A stretch of DNA of 32,152 nucleotides, from the IMG/VR virus record IMGVR_UViG_3300044641_001857, positions 1 to 32,152 of that record, one strand, 5' to 3'. Positions 22,562 to 29,336 of this stretch are shown piece by piece. The notes under the pieces are model-generated. The model was not told the origin of the DNA. It saw only the letters and a list, made by a program, of their open reading frames with translations, and searched no databases. The stretch is from a virus. The translations under genes and the position numbers were made by a program. The stretch's first letter is position 1. Each line of letters begins with the position of its first letter.

Positions 22562-22907
22562 AATCATTTATATTTTCAATCCAACCACATTTATTTTTTC
22601 TTAATTTAAACGAACAAGCGTCTAATATGCTTTCATTCATTATTTTTAATAAACCCGTTTCAAATATAAAATGCTCGTTTTTACTTAATCTAAAATCTTC
22701 ATTAAACCAATACTCTTTTATATATCTTTCTCTCCATTCAGGATAACTACAAAGATAGAATTTAATTAGTTTATAGTTGCTTCCGTAATGTTTAAGTCTT
22801 AAAGAAATATTTTTTGTATAACCAAACTTTAATACTGGTAATATTTTACCATTATTTTTAACATATGTTTTTACAATATATAAACCTTGATTTTTTAATT
22901 CTGCCAT
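22554..22907 (-). CDS. GIY-YIG-like protein (T5orf172 / MUG113 type), putative nuclease
   Basis: A 117-residue protein with GLYIVKTYVKNNGKILPVLK then FGYTKNISLRLKHYGSNYKL (about residues 8-46), which resembles the GIY-YIG core of the T5orf172/MUG113 group: the L-Y-I-V-K strand, F-G-Y-T, and R-L-K after it. A later E (in NEHFIFETGLL) could be the catalytic acid. Such domains are found in homing or repair nucleases. It may equally be an inactive, DNA-binding version. Confidence 0.55.
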   Translation of the reverse strand: MAELKNQGLYIVKTYVKNNGKILPVLKFGYTKNISLRLKHYGSNYKLIKFYLCSYPEWRERYIKEYWFNEDFRLSKNEHFIFETGLLKIMNESILDACSFKLRKNKCGWIENINDYE

Positions 22908-22908
22908 C

Positions 22909-23196
22909 TTATTTGCTTATTGTGTTTCTAACTTCTTCGCCTAGTTGTTTTCTTAATTTATATTTATAACCTCTTAAAGTTTCGTTTTCCTCTTGTAAGC
23001 GTTGTCTACATCGTCTTATAGTTTCGGGACTTGTTAACTCTCCATTTATTAACATATCTAAAAATTCTTTTTTATCTTCTATATAGCGTGAATCTTCAGA
23101 CCATATAATTGATATTAATAATCTATCGCAATCTCTTGCTTCTTTGTTAGTTTCTAATATATTTCTAACTCTATTTTTTACTTCGTTGTTTATCAT
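22909..23196 (-). CDS. Hypothetical helical protein
   Basis: A 95-residue charged helical protein. The C-terminal part (SPETIRRCRQRLQEENETLR then GYKYKLRKQLGEEVRNTI) resembles a C-terminal motif found, from memory, in several Bacteroidetes phage replication-region proteins of unknown function; it could bind nucleic acid. It overlaps the upstream 57-codon gene by an ATGA junction. Confidence 0.65.
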   Translation of the reverse strand: MINNEVKNRVRNILETNKEARDCDRLLISIIWSEDSRYIEDKKEFLDMLINGELTSPETIRRCRQRLQEENETLRGYKYKLRKQLGEEVRNTISK

Positions 23197-23366
23197 TTAT
23201 CTATTTGTTTTAATTCATCAATAGTACTAATTATTTTGTAAGGTTGAGCTACTATAAAGCCACAAAAACTTTTTTCTAATCTTATCCAACCTTTAATAAA
23301 GTAAATATTGTCTGCTATTACTTCTTTATAAAATCCGTTTTCTATTAAATATTTTTCTGTTAACAT
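23193..23366 (-). CDS. Hypothetical 57-residue protein after the primase-helicase
   Basis: The frame encodes MLTEKYLIENGFYKEVIADN then IYFIKGWIRLEKSFCGFIVA and a basic end ELKQIDK. It begins 3 nt after the primase-helicase stop and ends in an ATGA overlap with the next gene. The alternating strand pattern suggests a small beta-rich domain. It was found by reading the 173-nt gap and is very likely a real gene. Confidence 0.75.
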   Translation of the reverse strand: MLTEKYLIENGFYKEVIADNIYFIKGWIRLEKSFCGFIVAQPYKIISTIDELKQIDK

Positions 23367-23369
23367 ATC

Positions 23370-25127
23370 TTAAAATTCTAAATTTGGTTTAATACTATTT
23401 TCGCTATTTACTTTTAATATTCCTGTTCTTATTTCGTCAACTGTATCAAATGGACTTGTGCCATTAACATAGTATCTATTTGTTTTTCTTTGATAATTAA
23501 TTCCTATAATGTCTTGTGGAATACCCACTAATTTTTGTTTTTTAATCTTCTGACTTCCAAATATTACCTCTGTAGAACTAAAATCTAATGCTCTTTCTGG
23601 TCGCCAAACATATAAAACATTGTCTGCTTTGTCTGCAAATGTACCTCCACCTTTAATTCTGTTAACATCTGGTCTTAAATAACGTCCTTTATTGTCTTTT
23701 TGTGGTGTAACTTGGTGGGCTACTAATTGAGTAGTTATATCATTTTCAACTGAAAATCTTTTTAATTCACTCATGAAACGTGAAATATATAAATCTTCTC
23801 TTTCTCCTGACTTTAATTTATGTTCGACTGTATTATAAGGGTCAATAATTAAACATCTTATACCTTGCTTTCTTATTAAGTATTTAGTTTTTTCAAATAT
23901 AGTATTTAATTCAAAGTCTTTTTCTGGATATATAACATAAAAATGATTTGCAATAAATTGTGATGCTTCAATATATTCTGCTTCTGTCATTTGATTTGAT
24001 TTGAAATAAGGGTCTGAACTTTTACCTATAAATATTTCAATTAAGTTATCATAAAAATCATTTACTGGTGTATTCTCAGGACTAAATATAGCGTATTTCC
24101 ATCCCTCAAAATATGCTTTTAAAACACAAAGACTTTCTAAAAATAAACTTTTTCCCTCATTTTGGTAACCAGTCCAAACTGTAACCTCTCCACTTCGCCA
24201 AGTCCATGCGTTATCTATTTCGTTAAAATAAGTTGTAGTACCTCTCGTTTTTCCATGTCTAAATGTATCTAACATATTATCGAATACATTATCTAAACTG
24301 AAAATACCGTTTATTGGCACATCTAAAGCGTTTTTAACGCATTCTTTTAGTTTATTGATACCATACTTCAAAAGATAATCGTTTGCGTCTTTAGAATCGC
24401 TAAAATCAACTACACTACATTTTTCTGCTCCAAAACGTCTTATTAACTCATCTTTTAATCTTCTACCGTTTTCATCGTTATCTGTTGCAATATAAATTTT
24501 TTCAGCATTTTCAAATAGTTCATAACAGTTTGTAATACATTCCAGCTTCTTATCTATGTTTTTATCGTTTACATTTGGAGCTCCCTGATTAACCGAAGTA
24601 ACATTTTTAAATCCAGCAACCTCAAAAGCTAAACAGTCGAACTCTCCCTCACAAACTATTAATTCTTTTTGATTAATACATCTATCGTAATTAAACATTA
24701 TAGCTTCTGCATCTTTTGCCTGTCTAAAATCTTTTTCTTTAATGAAACGTTGTTTATAGTTTATTAATTCGCCATTTCTTAAATAAGGAAATATAATACT
24801 TTGACCGTCTTTAGACATTACAATCTTATTTTCATTTACTACGCTTTGAGTTATCCCTCTATCGGTAAATAATTTCAATGCTTCATCTGATAGCTTAGTA
24901 AAGTTTGTTTTTGTTGGTCTTTGATACATAGGTTTAAATTCTTTTTGTTTAACACATCCACTCCATCCACACTTATGACAATTAAATAAACCATCTATTA
25001 AATTTATTGATAAACAAGTATCTTTATAATTTGTTTTACCTAGTTTTAAGCAGTTAGGACATTGTACCTTTTGCTCTGGTCTATTTCCTTTTGGACTTAT
25101 GCCTATATTTAAAAATTCATTTATCAT
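23370..25127 (-). CDS. Bifunctional primase-helicase (T7 gp4-like)
   Basis: A 585-residue replication protein. An N-terminal zinc ribbon (C23xxC26, C50xxC53), then a TOPRIM primase core (LIVCEGEFDCLAFEVAG, 156-172, and YIATDNDENGRRLKDEL, 212-228), and a C-terminal RecA-fold helicase with Walker A GYQNEGKS (320-327), Walker B LIIDPYN (426-432) and a LVAHQVTPQ motif (468-476) similar to DnaB H3. It primes and unwinds DNA at the fork. It overlaps the initiator gene by an ATGA junction, so the two are likely made together. Confidence 0.93.
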   Translation of the reverse strand: MINEFLNIGISPKGNRPEQKVQCPNCLKLGKTNYKDTCLSINLIDGLFNCHKCGWSGCVKQKEFKPMYQRPTKTNFTKLSDEALKLFTDRGITQSVVNENKIVMSKDGQSIIFPYLRNGELINYKQRFIKEKDFRQAKDAEAIMFNYDRCINQKELIVCEGEFDCLAFEVAGFKNVTSVNQGAPNVNDKNIDKKLECITNCYELFENAEKIYIATDNDENGRRLKDELIRRFGAEKCSVVDFSDSKDANDYLLKYGINKLKECVKNALDVPINGIFSLDNVFDNMLDTFRHGKTRGTTTYFNEIDNAWTWRSGEVTVWTGYQNEGKSLFLESLCVLKAYFEGWKYAIFSPENTPVNDFYDNLIEIFIGKSSDPYFKSNQMTEAEYIEASQFIANHFYVIYPEKDFELNTIFEKTKYLIRKQGIRCLIIDPYNTVEHKLKSGEREDLYISRFMSELKRFSVENDITTQLVAHQVTPQKDNKGRYLRPDVNRIKGGGTFADKADNVLYVWRPERALDFSSTEVIFGSQKIKKQKLVGIPQDIIGINYQRKTNRYYVNGTSPFDTVDEIRTGILKVNSENSIKPNLEF

Positions 25128-25810
25128 TCGTAATAAGATTTATAATCGTTTTTAACGGGTGCTAAAGATACATTATTTTCTAATTCATCAAAATATTGCA
25201 TTGTATTTGATAAAGTTGTTTTCCAATTCTTAATATCTACATCTTTACCTTTTCTATTTACTTGCCAATTATTAACTAACCATGCATTATATTTAAACTT
25301 TACTTGCTCGGCATTAACATTTGATTTTAATGATAAAGCATAAGCCACAAACTCATCGATAGATGGTATAGTTTTATTTTCTTTTTCTTCTTTTATTTCT
25401 TTTCTTTCTTCTATTGGTATCGTCTGCGTTTCGTCTGCGTTTCGTCTGCGTTTCGTCTGCGTTTCAACTTCGTTTTCTTTTGATTGATAAGTATCGTAGT
25501 TACAAACAGTTAGCCGTGTCGTAACCGTTTCACTTTTTAACTCAATCATATTGTCTTTTTTTAATAATTCTAAGAAGCGTTTAACTGCTGATTTATCCCA
25601 ACTCCATCTTTTACCCCAATTTTCTAAAGACTTAATACTCTCTCCTCTATTGATATGTATTAACTTTCCTTTGATAATTGTTTTAGCTGGTGTAAAATTA
25701 ACATTTAATAAAATATCGTTCCAAGCCTCAAATTTAGAAAACTTTCTTTTTTCCGTATATAACCAATGATTAGTTATAGAACGGTGTAATTTTATCCATC
25801 CTATTTCCAT
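25124..25810 (-). CDS. Replication initiation protein, O-like with winged-helix N-terminus
   Basis: A 228-residue protein. Residues 1-105 (MEIGWIKLHRSITNHWLYTE, NRGESIKSLENWGKRWSWDK, FLELLKKDNMIELKS) have the layout of a phage initiator winged helix. A charged linker (about 110-148) contains ETQTKRRRNADETQT, coded by four 11-bp DNA repeats. The C-terminal part (PSIDEFVAYALSLKSNVNAE to MQYFDELE) resembles a DnaD-like or helicase-loading region. Gene order, directly before the primase-helicase, supports a lambda-O/DnaD role in recognising the origin and loading helicase. Confidence 0.8.
   Translation of the reverse strand: MEIGWIKLHRSITNHWLYTEKRKFSKFEAWNDILLNVNFTPAKTIIKGKLIHINRGESIKSLENWGKRWSWDKSAVKRFLELLKKDNMIELKSETVTTRLTVCNYDTYQSKENEVETQTKRRRNADETQTIPIEERKEIKEEKENKTIPSIDEFVAYALSLKSNVNAEQVKFKYNAWLVNNWQVNRKGKDVDIKNWKTTLSNTMQYFDELENNVSLAPVKNDYKSYYE
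25420..25463. repeat. Four tandem 11-bp direct repeats inside the initiator gene (putative iterons)
   Basis: Four perfect copies of TCGTCTGCGTT lie head to tail with no spacers. They are more G+C-rich than the surrounding DNA. Because 11 is not a multiple of 3, the repeat is read in all three frames in turn and encodes a single 11-residue period (ETQTKRRRNAD). Iterons inside the initiator gene are the known arrangement of the lambda origin, so this is a candidate origin of replication. Confidence 0.7.
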
Positions 25811-25812
25811 TA

Positions 25813-26031
25813 CTACTTCATTTTAGCTTGAATATGTAATAATACACCGATAAACCTATGTAACTCTTGTTTATCTAAAATAATTGGTAAATCGGAATTT
25901 TCTGAATTATTTTTTAAAGAAATCAATAAACCTTTTAATTTATTATCTTCTTCCATTTCGGCAATGTTTACACTACCAGAAATACATCTCATTTGATGTG
26001 TCATTGTTTTGATTAAATCTTGTTTTTTCAT
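25813..26031 (-). CDS. Hypothetical protein
   Basis: A 72-residue protein (MKKQDLIKTMTHQMRCISGS, then acidic and basic helices ending FIGVLLHIQAKMK). It lies 20-25 nt downstream of the terminator-like end of the structured RNA and 2 nt before the initiator gene. Its expression may therefore depend on read-through of that element. No family is recognised. Confidence 0.6.
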   Translation of the reverse strand: MKKQDLIKTMTHQMRCISGSVNIAEMEEDNKLKGLLISLKNNSENSDLPIILDKQELHRFIGVLLHIQAKMK

Positions 26032-26053
26032 TTTAAATTAATTTATTTTAAAC

Positions 26054-26145
26054 ATAAAAAACCCCACAAATCATAAAGGGTCTCACGTCTTTAATCATTG
26101 TAGGGTTTCAATTTCCTTGAGTTACTATGTTGTGAGACCGTAACC
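26054..26145 (-). ncRNA. Structured small RNA or attenuator with intramolecular kissing loops
   Basis: RNA read from about 26145 to 26054. Hairpin 1 is GUUAC/GUAAC (26144-26140 with 26125-26121), whose 14-nt loop contains GGUCUCAC (26139-26132). A small UCAA/UUGA hairpin follows. Hairpin 3 has an 11-bp stem AAACCCUACAA / UUGUGGGGUUU (26108-26098 with 26069-26059), a symmetric UGAU/UGAU internal loop, a 5-bp inner stem UAAAG/CUUUA, and a 10-nt loop containing GUGAGACC (26086-26079), the exact complement of the hairpin 1 loop. A U6 run ends it like a terminator. A promoter lies just upstream. No known class is recognised. Confidence 0.75.
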
Positions 26146-26150
26146 GTATG

Positions 26151-26179
26151 CAAATATAGTAATTTATTTTAAATGCAAT
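26151..26179 (-). promoter_or_regulatory. Promoter of the structured RNA
   Basis: The -7 box TATATTTG (26151-26158) and an upstream TTG (26176-26178) with 17 nt between them fit the flavobacterial consensus. Transcription would begin about 6 nt downstream, near 26145, exactly where hairpin 1 of the RNA begins. Confidence 0.65.
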
Positions 26180-26184
26180 ACTTT

Positions 26185-26400
26185 TTATAAAAATAATTCG
26201 TTTTCATAAAGTAGTTCATGTAATTTAGTTCTAACCTTTTCAGCTATTGCAACCTCATTTTCATCGTCTGAATGCTTATATATGTTTCTATAATGGTTGT
26301 CTAATTCAGTAACTAACATTCGCCATTTAAAACCATTTAAACAGTCGTTAATATCTTCTGACTCCTCTATTTTATCAAATTCAAATATTACTTTTGCCAT
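26185..26400 (-). CDS. Hypothetical acidic protein
   Basis: A 71-residue protein, MAKVIFEFDKIEESEDINDC then LNGFKWRMLVTELDNHYRNI and a charged helical end. The pattern of a short strand followed by a DINDCLNG turn and an aromatic helix is, from memory, common in small Bacteroidetes phage proteins near replication genes. Function unknown. It lies 3 nt after the phosphoesterase stop. Confidence 0.65.
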   Translation of the reverse strand: MAKVIFEFDKIEESEDINDCLNGFKWRMLVTELDNHYRNIYKHSDDENEVAIAEKVRTKLHELLYENELFL

Positions 26401-26403
26401 ATC

Positions 26404-27522
26404 TCAGAAAATTGTAGTTAATCGTGCAACCTGACCAAAGTATTTATGGAATATAAAACCCTCAATAGCTAGTGGTGAATGTTGATAACCTTGTTTATGA
26501 TGCCAACTATCTGCTGGACTTGGCGAACGTAAAGATTCTAGTTGAACACTCATAACATCTTTACTTGTTTTATGGTGTACGTGGTGCGTAAACCAATAAC
26601 GGTGTTTACATCTATGCCAATTTTCACTTGCTTCATGGCACATAAGTAATGGTAAATCACTAATCTTTGCAGTATCTCCATGAGTTGTACCTATTAAATT
26701 GCTGCCATAAACACTGTATTTTCTGCTTGAAGGCGTTCGATTAAAATACATATTCGGATGGTCATTAAACCAACTATAAAGTGAGTCCATTAAGAAGAAT
26801 CCACTCATTTCATCATGGTTTGAAACGTTATAAACTATTTCTAAATCTGCTATTAATACTAATGTTTCAATTATATCTATGTATAACTGCTTAGCCATTA
26901 TAAAAGCATCGAACCATTTTAAATGTGTATCTTGTTGAGTACCTTTAGTAGTTTGATTTTTAGTGTTATCTGTGTTTAATATGTCGTTACCAACTATTAA
27001 AATAATTTTATCAATGTTAAAACCTTTTGACTTTTCTATAATACTAGCAACTCCATCTTTAACACGTTTAACTGCTATTTGTGAATTATATTCCTCTCCA
27101 GTTTCAAATGCTGAACATAACTTATTAATATGTACATCTGCTGGATTTATAAATAAACAATGAGTATCTAGTTTACTAGTATTTCGATTTATTAGAATGT
27201 AGTTAGGTTTTATTTCTTTAACTGAATTTATGAAGTCATCTTTAAACTCTTCATAGTTAAACTTATCTTCACTTCCTTTTACATTAATTGAGTAGTTTTT
27301 TCCTTTATACCAATAATGTTTTACTTTTTCTGGGTCTATTCCTACTTTATCGCATTCGTCTAATATACCTTTATCGACTCTGCTACTAATTAGCCTTGCA
27401 ATATTTCGCCTAACATTATCGTTAAATTCAATATTTAGTTCTTTACACATTAAACGAGCCACTTCTCGCTTTGAATTATTTGACTTATATAACTCCAATA
27501 TTCTGTCGATATTCTCAACCAT
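26404..27522 (-). CDS. Metallophosphoesterase with N-terminal helix-turn-helix
   Basis: A 372-residue protein. Residues 1-48 (DRILELYKSNNSKREVARLM and following) form an HTH-like DNA-binding segment. From about residue 120 the calcineurin/Mre11-type metal-site pattern appears: PADVHINK, then VGNDILNTDN, VSNHDEMSG, GTTHGD and THHVHHKTSKD, giving D, H, N and H ligands in the usual order. Together these suggest a sequence-directed phosphodiesterase or nuclease acting on DNA in replication or recombination. No SbcC-type partner is present. A terminator lies only 20 nt before its start. Confidence 0.75.
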   Translation of the reverse strand: MVENIDRILELYKSNNSKREVARLMCKELNIEFNDNVRRNIARLISSRVDKGILDECDKVGIDPEKVKHYWYKGKNYSINVKGSEDKFNYEEFKDDFINSVKEIKPNYILINRNTSKLDTHCLFINPADVHINKLCSAFETGEEYNSQIAVKRVKDGVASIIEKSKGFNIDKIILIVGNDILNTDNTKNQTTKGTQQDTHLKWFDAFIMAKQLYIDIIETLVLIADLEIVYNVSNHDEMSGFFLMDSLYSWFNDHPNMYFNRTPSSRKYSVYGSNLIGTTHGDTAKISDLPLLMCHEASENWHRCKHRYWFTHHVHHKTSKDVMSVQLESLRSPSPADSWHHKQGYQHSPLAIEGFIFHKYFGQVARLTTIF

Positions 27523-27541
27523 AGATTAAAAATTAATACAT

Positions 27542-27573
27542 AAAAAAAGCAACGCTAACTTAATAACGTTGCT
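27542..27573 (-). terminator. Rho-independent terminator before the phosphoesterase gene
   Basis: A perfect 7-bp stem AGCAACG / CGTTGCT (27549-27555 with 27567-27573), 11-nt loop, followed by a U7 run (27542-27548) in the minus direction. It closes the small-gene cluster that begins at the hammerhead leader. No promoter is seen between it and the next start codon. Confidence 0.8.
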
Positions 27574-27597
27574 AAATTAAATATATTTATTAACAAA

Positions 27598-27705
27598 TTA
27601 CTTTTTAGTTAATTCTTTTATCTTTTTTTCTAGTTCTTTTTTCTTTTTATCGCTTACATATAATTTGCAAGTTTCTAAAGTTTTAATTAAATATTCAAAT
27701 TTCAT
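27598..27705 (-). CDS. Small lysine-rich protein
   Basis: The frame encodes MKFEYLIKTLETCKLYVSDK then KKKELEKKIKELTKK (35 residues), a likely charged helix. It overlaps the DUF3310-like gene by 11 nt and ends 25 nt before the terminator. The lysine-rich tail lowers certainty because A-rich DNA yields such frames easily. Confidence 0.45.
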   Translation of the reverse strand: MKFEYLIKTLETCKLYVSDKKKKELEKKIKELTKK

Positions 27706-28066
27706 GCTCTTTTAAATAAAGTTGTATAACTGCTATTGACTTCTCTAAATCTTCTTTAAAGTTTCCTTTCTTTTCTGCTCTCTCTAGGCGTTTAACTATA
27801 TCAAATAAATAAGTATTCCAACCTCTTTCTTGTGCTACCTTGTAAAGTGTTCCTTTGCTATTGTCGTAGTGTTTAGGTGTGTTTATTTCGCTTGTTTCTT
27901 CGCTAGTTTCTTCAATTAAATCATATTGATTAACGTCAAAGCTAACCCCGTAGTACCCGAGGGGGTAGATTACTTCGTTACTTTCGATTACTGTACCCGT
28001 AAATTTATCCTTATTTAACTTGGTTACTTTAACTTTAAATTTTAGTTCTTTGTGTATTCCAATCAT
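27695..28066 (-). CDS. DUF3310-like protein
   Basis: A 123-residue protein. The N-terminal half (FKVKVTKLNKDKFTGTVIES, YPLGYYGVSFDVNQYDL) is a small beta domain. The C-terminal half (NTPKHYDNSKGTLYKVAQER, NTYLFDIVKRLERAEKKGNF, EDLEKSIAVIQLYLKE) matches the DUF3310/SaV-like pattern of P-x-H-Y, F-D-I-V-K-R and R-A-x-K-K-G followed by D-L-x-K-A. This family is common in phages; a nucleotide-kinase relation has been proposed, and its role is unsettled. Confidence 0.7.
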   Translation of the reverse strand: MIGIHKELKFKVKVTKLNKDKFTGTVIESNEVIYPLGYYGVSFDVNQYDLIEETSEETSEINTPKHYDNSKGTLYKVAQERGWNTYLFDIVKRLERAEKKGNFKEDLEKSIAVIQLYLKEHEI

Positions 28067-28326
28067 AATTCAAAAAATTGTCTAAGTTTTAATTTAACGT
28101 TGTTTTGTTCTTCAATGCTTTGTATATCTGCATTATCTATTAATCTACTATCTGCTTTAATTAGTTTTTTAATTACCGTTTTAATGTTATTTGCTAAATG
28201 CTTATCTATTATATCATCTCGCATTTGTTCATCGTTTAAAACATCTTCTAAAAAATCAGCTAATACTGGCATCATTATACATGAAGCAAATAGTTTTTTA
28301 TGGTTTGTTTCAATCATATTCTTCAT
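28063..28326 (-). CDS. Hypothetical helical protein
   Basis: An 87-residue protein with a start at 28326 or at the fourth codon (28317). It is helical with alternating acidic and basic stretches (FLEDVLNDEQMRDDIIDKHL, NNIKTVIKKLIKADSRLIDN). It overlaps the DUF3310-like gene by an ATGA junction. No family is recognised. Confidence 0.65.
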   Translation of the reverse strand: MKNMIETNHKKLFASCIMMPVLADFLEDVLNDEQMRDDIIDKHLANNIKTVIKKLIKADSRLIDNADIQSIEEQNNVKLKLRQFFEL

Positions 28327-28396
28327 TTTTATAGTAACCTAACTCTCTCAATATTTTGCAATGTTCATTCTTTAATAGTCTGAAATACTTTTGCAT
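28310..28396 (-). CDS. Possible 28-residue peptide
   Basis: The frame encodes MQKYFRLLKNEHCKILRELG then YYKNEEYD. It begins 7 nt after the membrane-protein gene and ends 17 nt inside the next gene (8 nt if that gene starts at its fourth codon). It fills a gap of 77 nt but has no further support. Confidence 0.35.
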   Translation of the reverse strand: MQKYFRLLKNEHCKILRELGYYKNEEYD

Positions 28397-28403
28397 TTTG
28401 ATA

Positions 28404-28649
28404 TTACCTTTTCGCTTTCTTATCATTTTCTAACCAATTAAAATAACGTTCTTCTTTTTCCAAATCTTCAACTACTTCTTTAATATCCATTTTAGGATTG
28501 ATAAAGCTATCTGTTCTAGGTTTTAAATAGTCATCTGTTAACTGTTGTAGTTCTTTACGTTGCTCTATACTTGCTAAAACTATCCAAATAAATATAACTA
28601 TCAGTCCAAATAATGCAGTCAATAACGCTGCGATATACATTACTTTCAT
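28404..28649 (-). CDS. Single-span membrane protein
   Basis: An 81-residue protein with one strong N-terminal membrane segment (YIAALLTALFGLIVIFIWIVLA, about residues 5-26) and a charged cytoplasmic helix (SIEQRKELQQLTDDYLKPRT to KKAKR). It is in the early region, between an HTH protein and unknown genes, so it is not a lysis gene by position. A role in host takeover or superinfection defence is possible, but nothing identifies it. Confidence 0.65.
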   Translation of the reverse strand: MKVMYIAALLTALFGLIVIFIWIVLASIEQRKELQQLTDDYLKPRTDSFINPKMDIKEVVEDLEKEERYFNWLENDKKAKR

Positions 28650-28888
28650 TTTACTTCGTTTAAAAATTGTTTAACCTTGTTTAAATTCTCTTGTTTAAAG
28701 TCTATTTTGTAATTCATCCATAAACTTAAAGACGTTCTACATATTCCTAACTCGTTTGTTAGTTGTTTATTTACGATATAAGAACCTTTCTCTCCTTTAG
28801 AATAGTATTTACTTATTAGCTTATAAATGTCCTCTCTAATCGCTTTATTTTCAATTCTTGTTTCTTCGCTTATTCCTCCCGTTTTCAT
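28646..28888 (-). CDS. Helix-turn-helix protein, putative transcription regulator
   Basis: An 80-residue protein. The region YIVNKQLTNELGICRTSLSL then WMNYKIDFKQENLNKVKQFL fits a Cro/XRE-like HTH: a first helix, turn with G-I-C, recognition helix RTSLSLWMN, and a closing helix. The N-terminal 30 residues are charged. It could repress early promoters, but no operator was identified. It overlaps both neighbours by 4 nt. Confidence 0.6.
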   Translation of the reverse strand: MKTGGISEETRIENKAIREDIYKLISKYYSKGEKGSYIVNKQLTNELGICRTSLSLWMNYKIDFKQENLNKVKQFLNEVK

Positions 28889-29109
28889 ATATTTAATTTT
28901 TCAATTTCTTTATAAACTTCATCCCAATATTTTCTATGTGTTGAATTTAATCTATCCCAACCTTTATAATCTTCATCTAATGCAGAAGTTTGTATAATCT
29001 CATCAATACAAAGTAATGCACATTTAAACGCTTTACGCTCTCCATCGCTAGTGTTATCCATTCTGAACATTTCTATTAATTCAGCAGCTTTGTTTTTAAT
29101 TCTTTCCAT
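28885..29109 (-). CDS. Hypothetical helical protein
   Basis: A 74-residue protein, MERIKNKAAELIEMFRMDNT then KAFKCALLCIDEIIQTSALD and STHRKYWDEVYKEIEKL. Such short helical proteins with an E-L-I-x-x-F start and C-A-L-L-C-I-D-E-I-I core are frequent in Bacteroidetes phages and prophages. Function unknown. It shares a one-base junction with the previous gene. Confidence 0.65.
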   Translation of the reverse strand: MERIKNKAAELIEMFRMDNTSDGERKAFKCALLCIDEIIQTSALDEDYKGWDRLNSTHRKYWDEVYKEIEKLNI

Positions 29110-29336
29110 TACTTATTAAATTTATCATTATAATACATTTCTCCAGTGTATGTGTAGCCATACGTTACAATTGAATTTGGATTACTTTTAAGTCTTTGCT
29201 TATCTCCATGAGCTTCAATTATTTGTTTCTTTTCCATTTCTTCAGCTTGATTCCAACATTCAAAGTTATGCTGAAAATCAGCTTCAGAGTATGGTTCAGA
29301 TATAAGATTATCTAATAACCACTCTATTGCTGTCAT
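29109..29336 (-). CDS. Hypothetical protein
   Basis: A 75-residue protein, MTAIEWLLDNLISEPYSEAD then FECWNQAEEMEKKQIIEAHG and a Y-rich end (TYGYTYTGEMYYNDKFNK). The start TAIEWL and the A-x-E-M-E-K-x-Q-I-I motif are, from memory, very common in phages of Bacteroidetes, with no known role. It is in TAATG overlap with the upstream 56-codon gene. Confidence 0.7.
   Translation of the reverse strand: MTAIEWLLDNLISEPYSEADFQHNFECWNQAEEMEKKQIIEAHGDKQRLKSNPNSIVTYGYTYTGEMYYNDKFNK

Noticed and set aside
23635-23642. CAAATGTA promoter-like box on the minus strand
   Set aside because: It lies within the primase-helicase coding region, as does a similar box near 3043 in a fibre-region gene; with A+T-rich DNA such matches are expected and no operon boundary is there.
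24955-24985. DnaA-box-like sequence (ATCCACAC) in the primase gene
   Set aside because: Only a single partial match coding for the zinc-ribbon region was seen, without a cluster of boxes or an adjacent A+T-rich unwinding element.
26054-26145. Known riboswitch or tRNA-like element
   Set aside because: The two-hairpin kissing-loop layout did not match the aptamers I can recall (preQ1, SAM, purine, guanidine), and no acceptor stem or anticodon arm is present. No tRNA was seen anywhere in the window.
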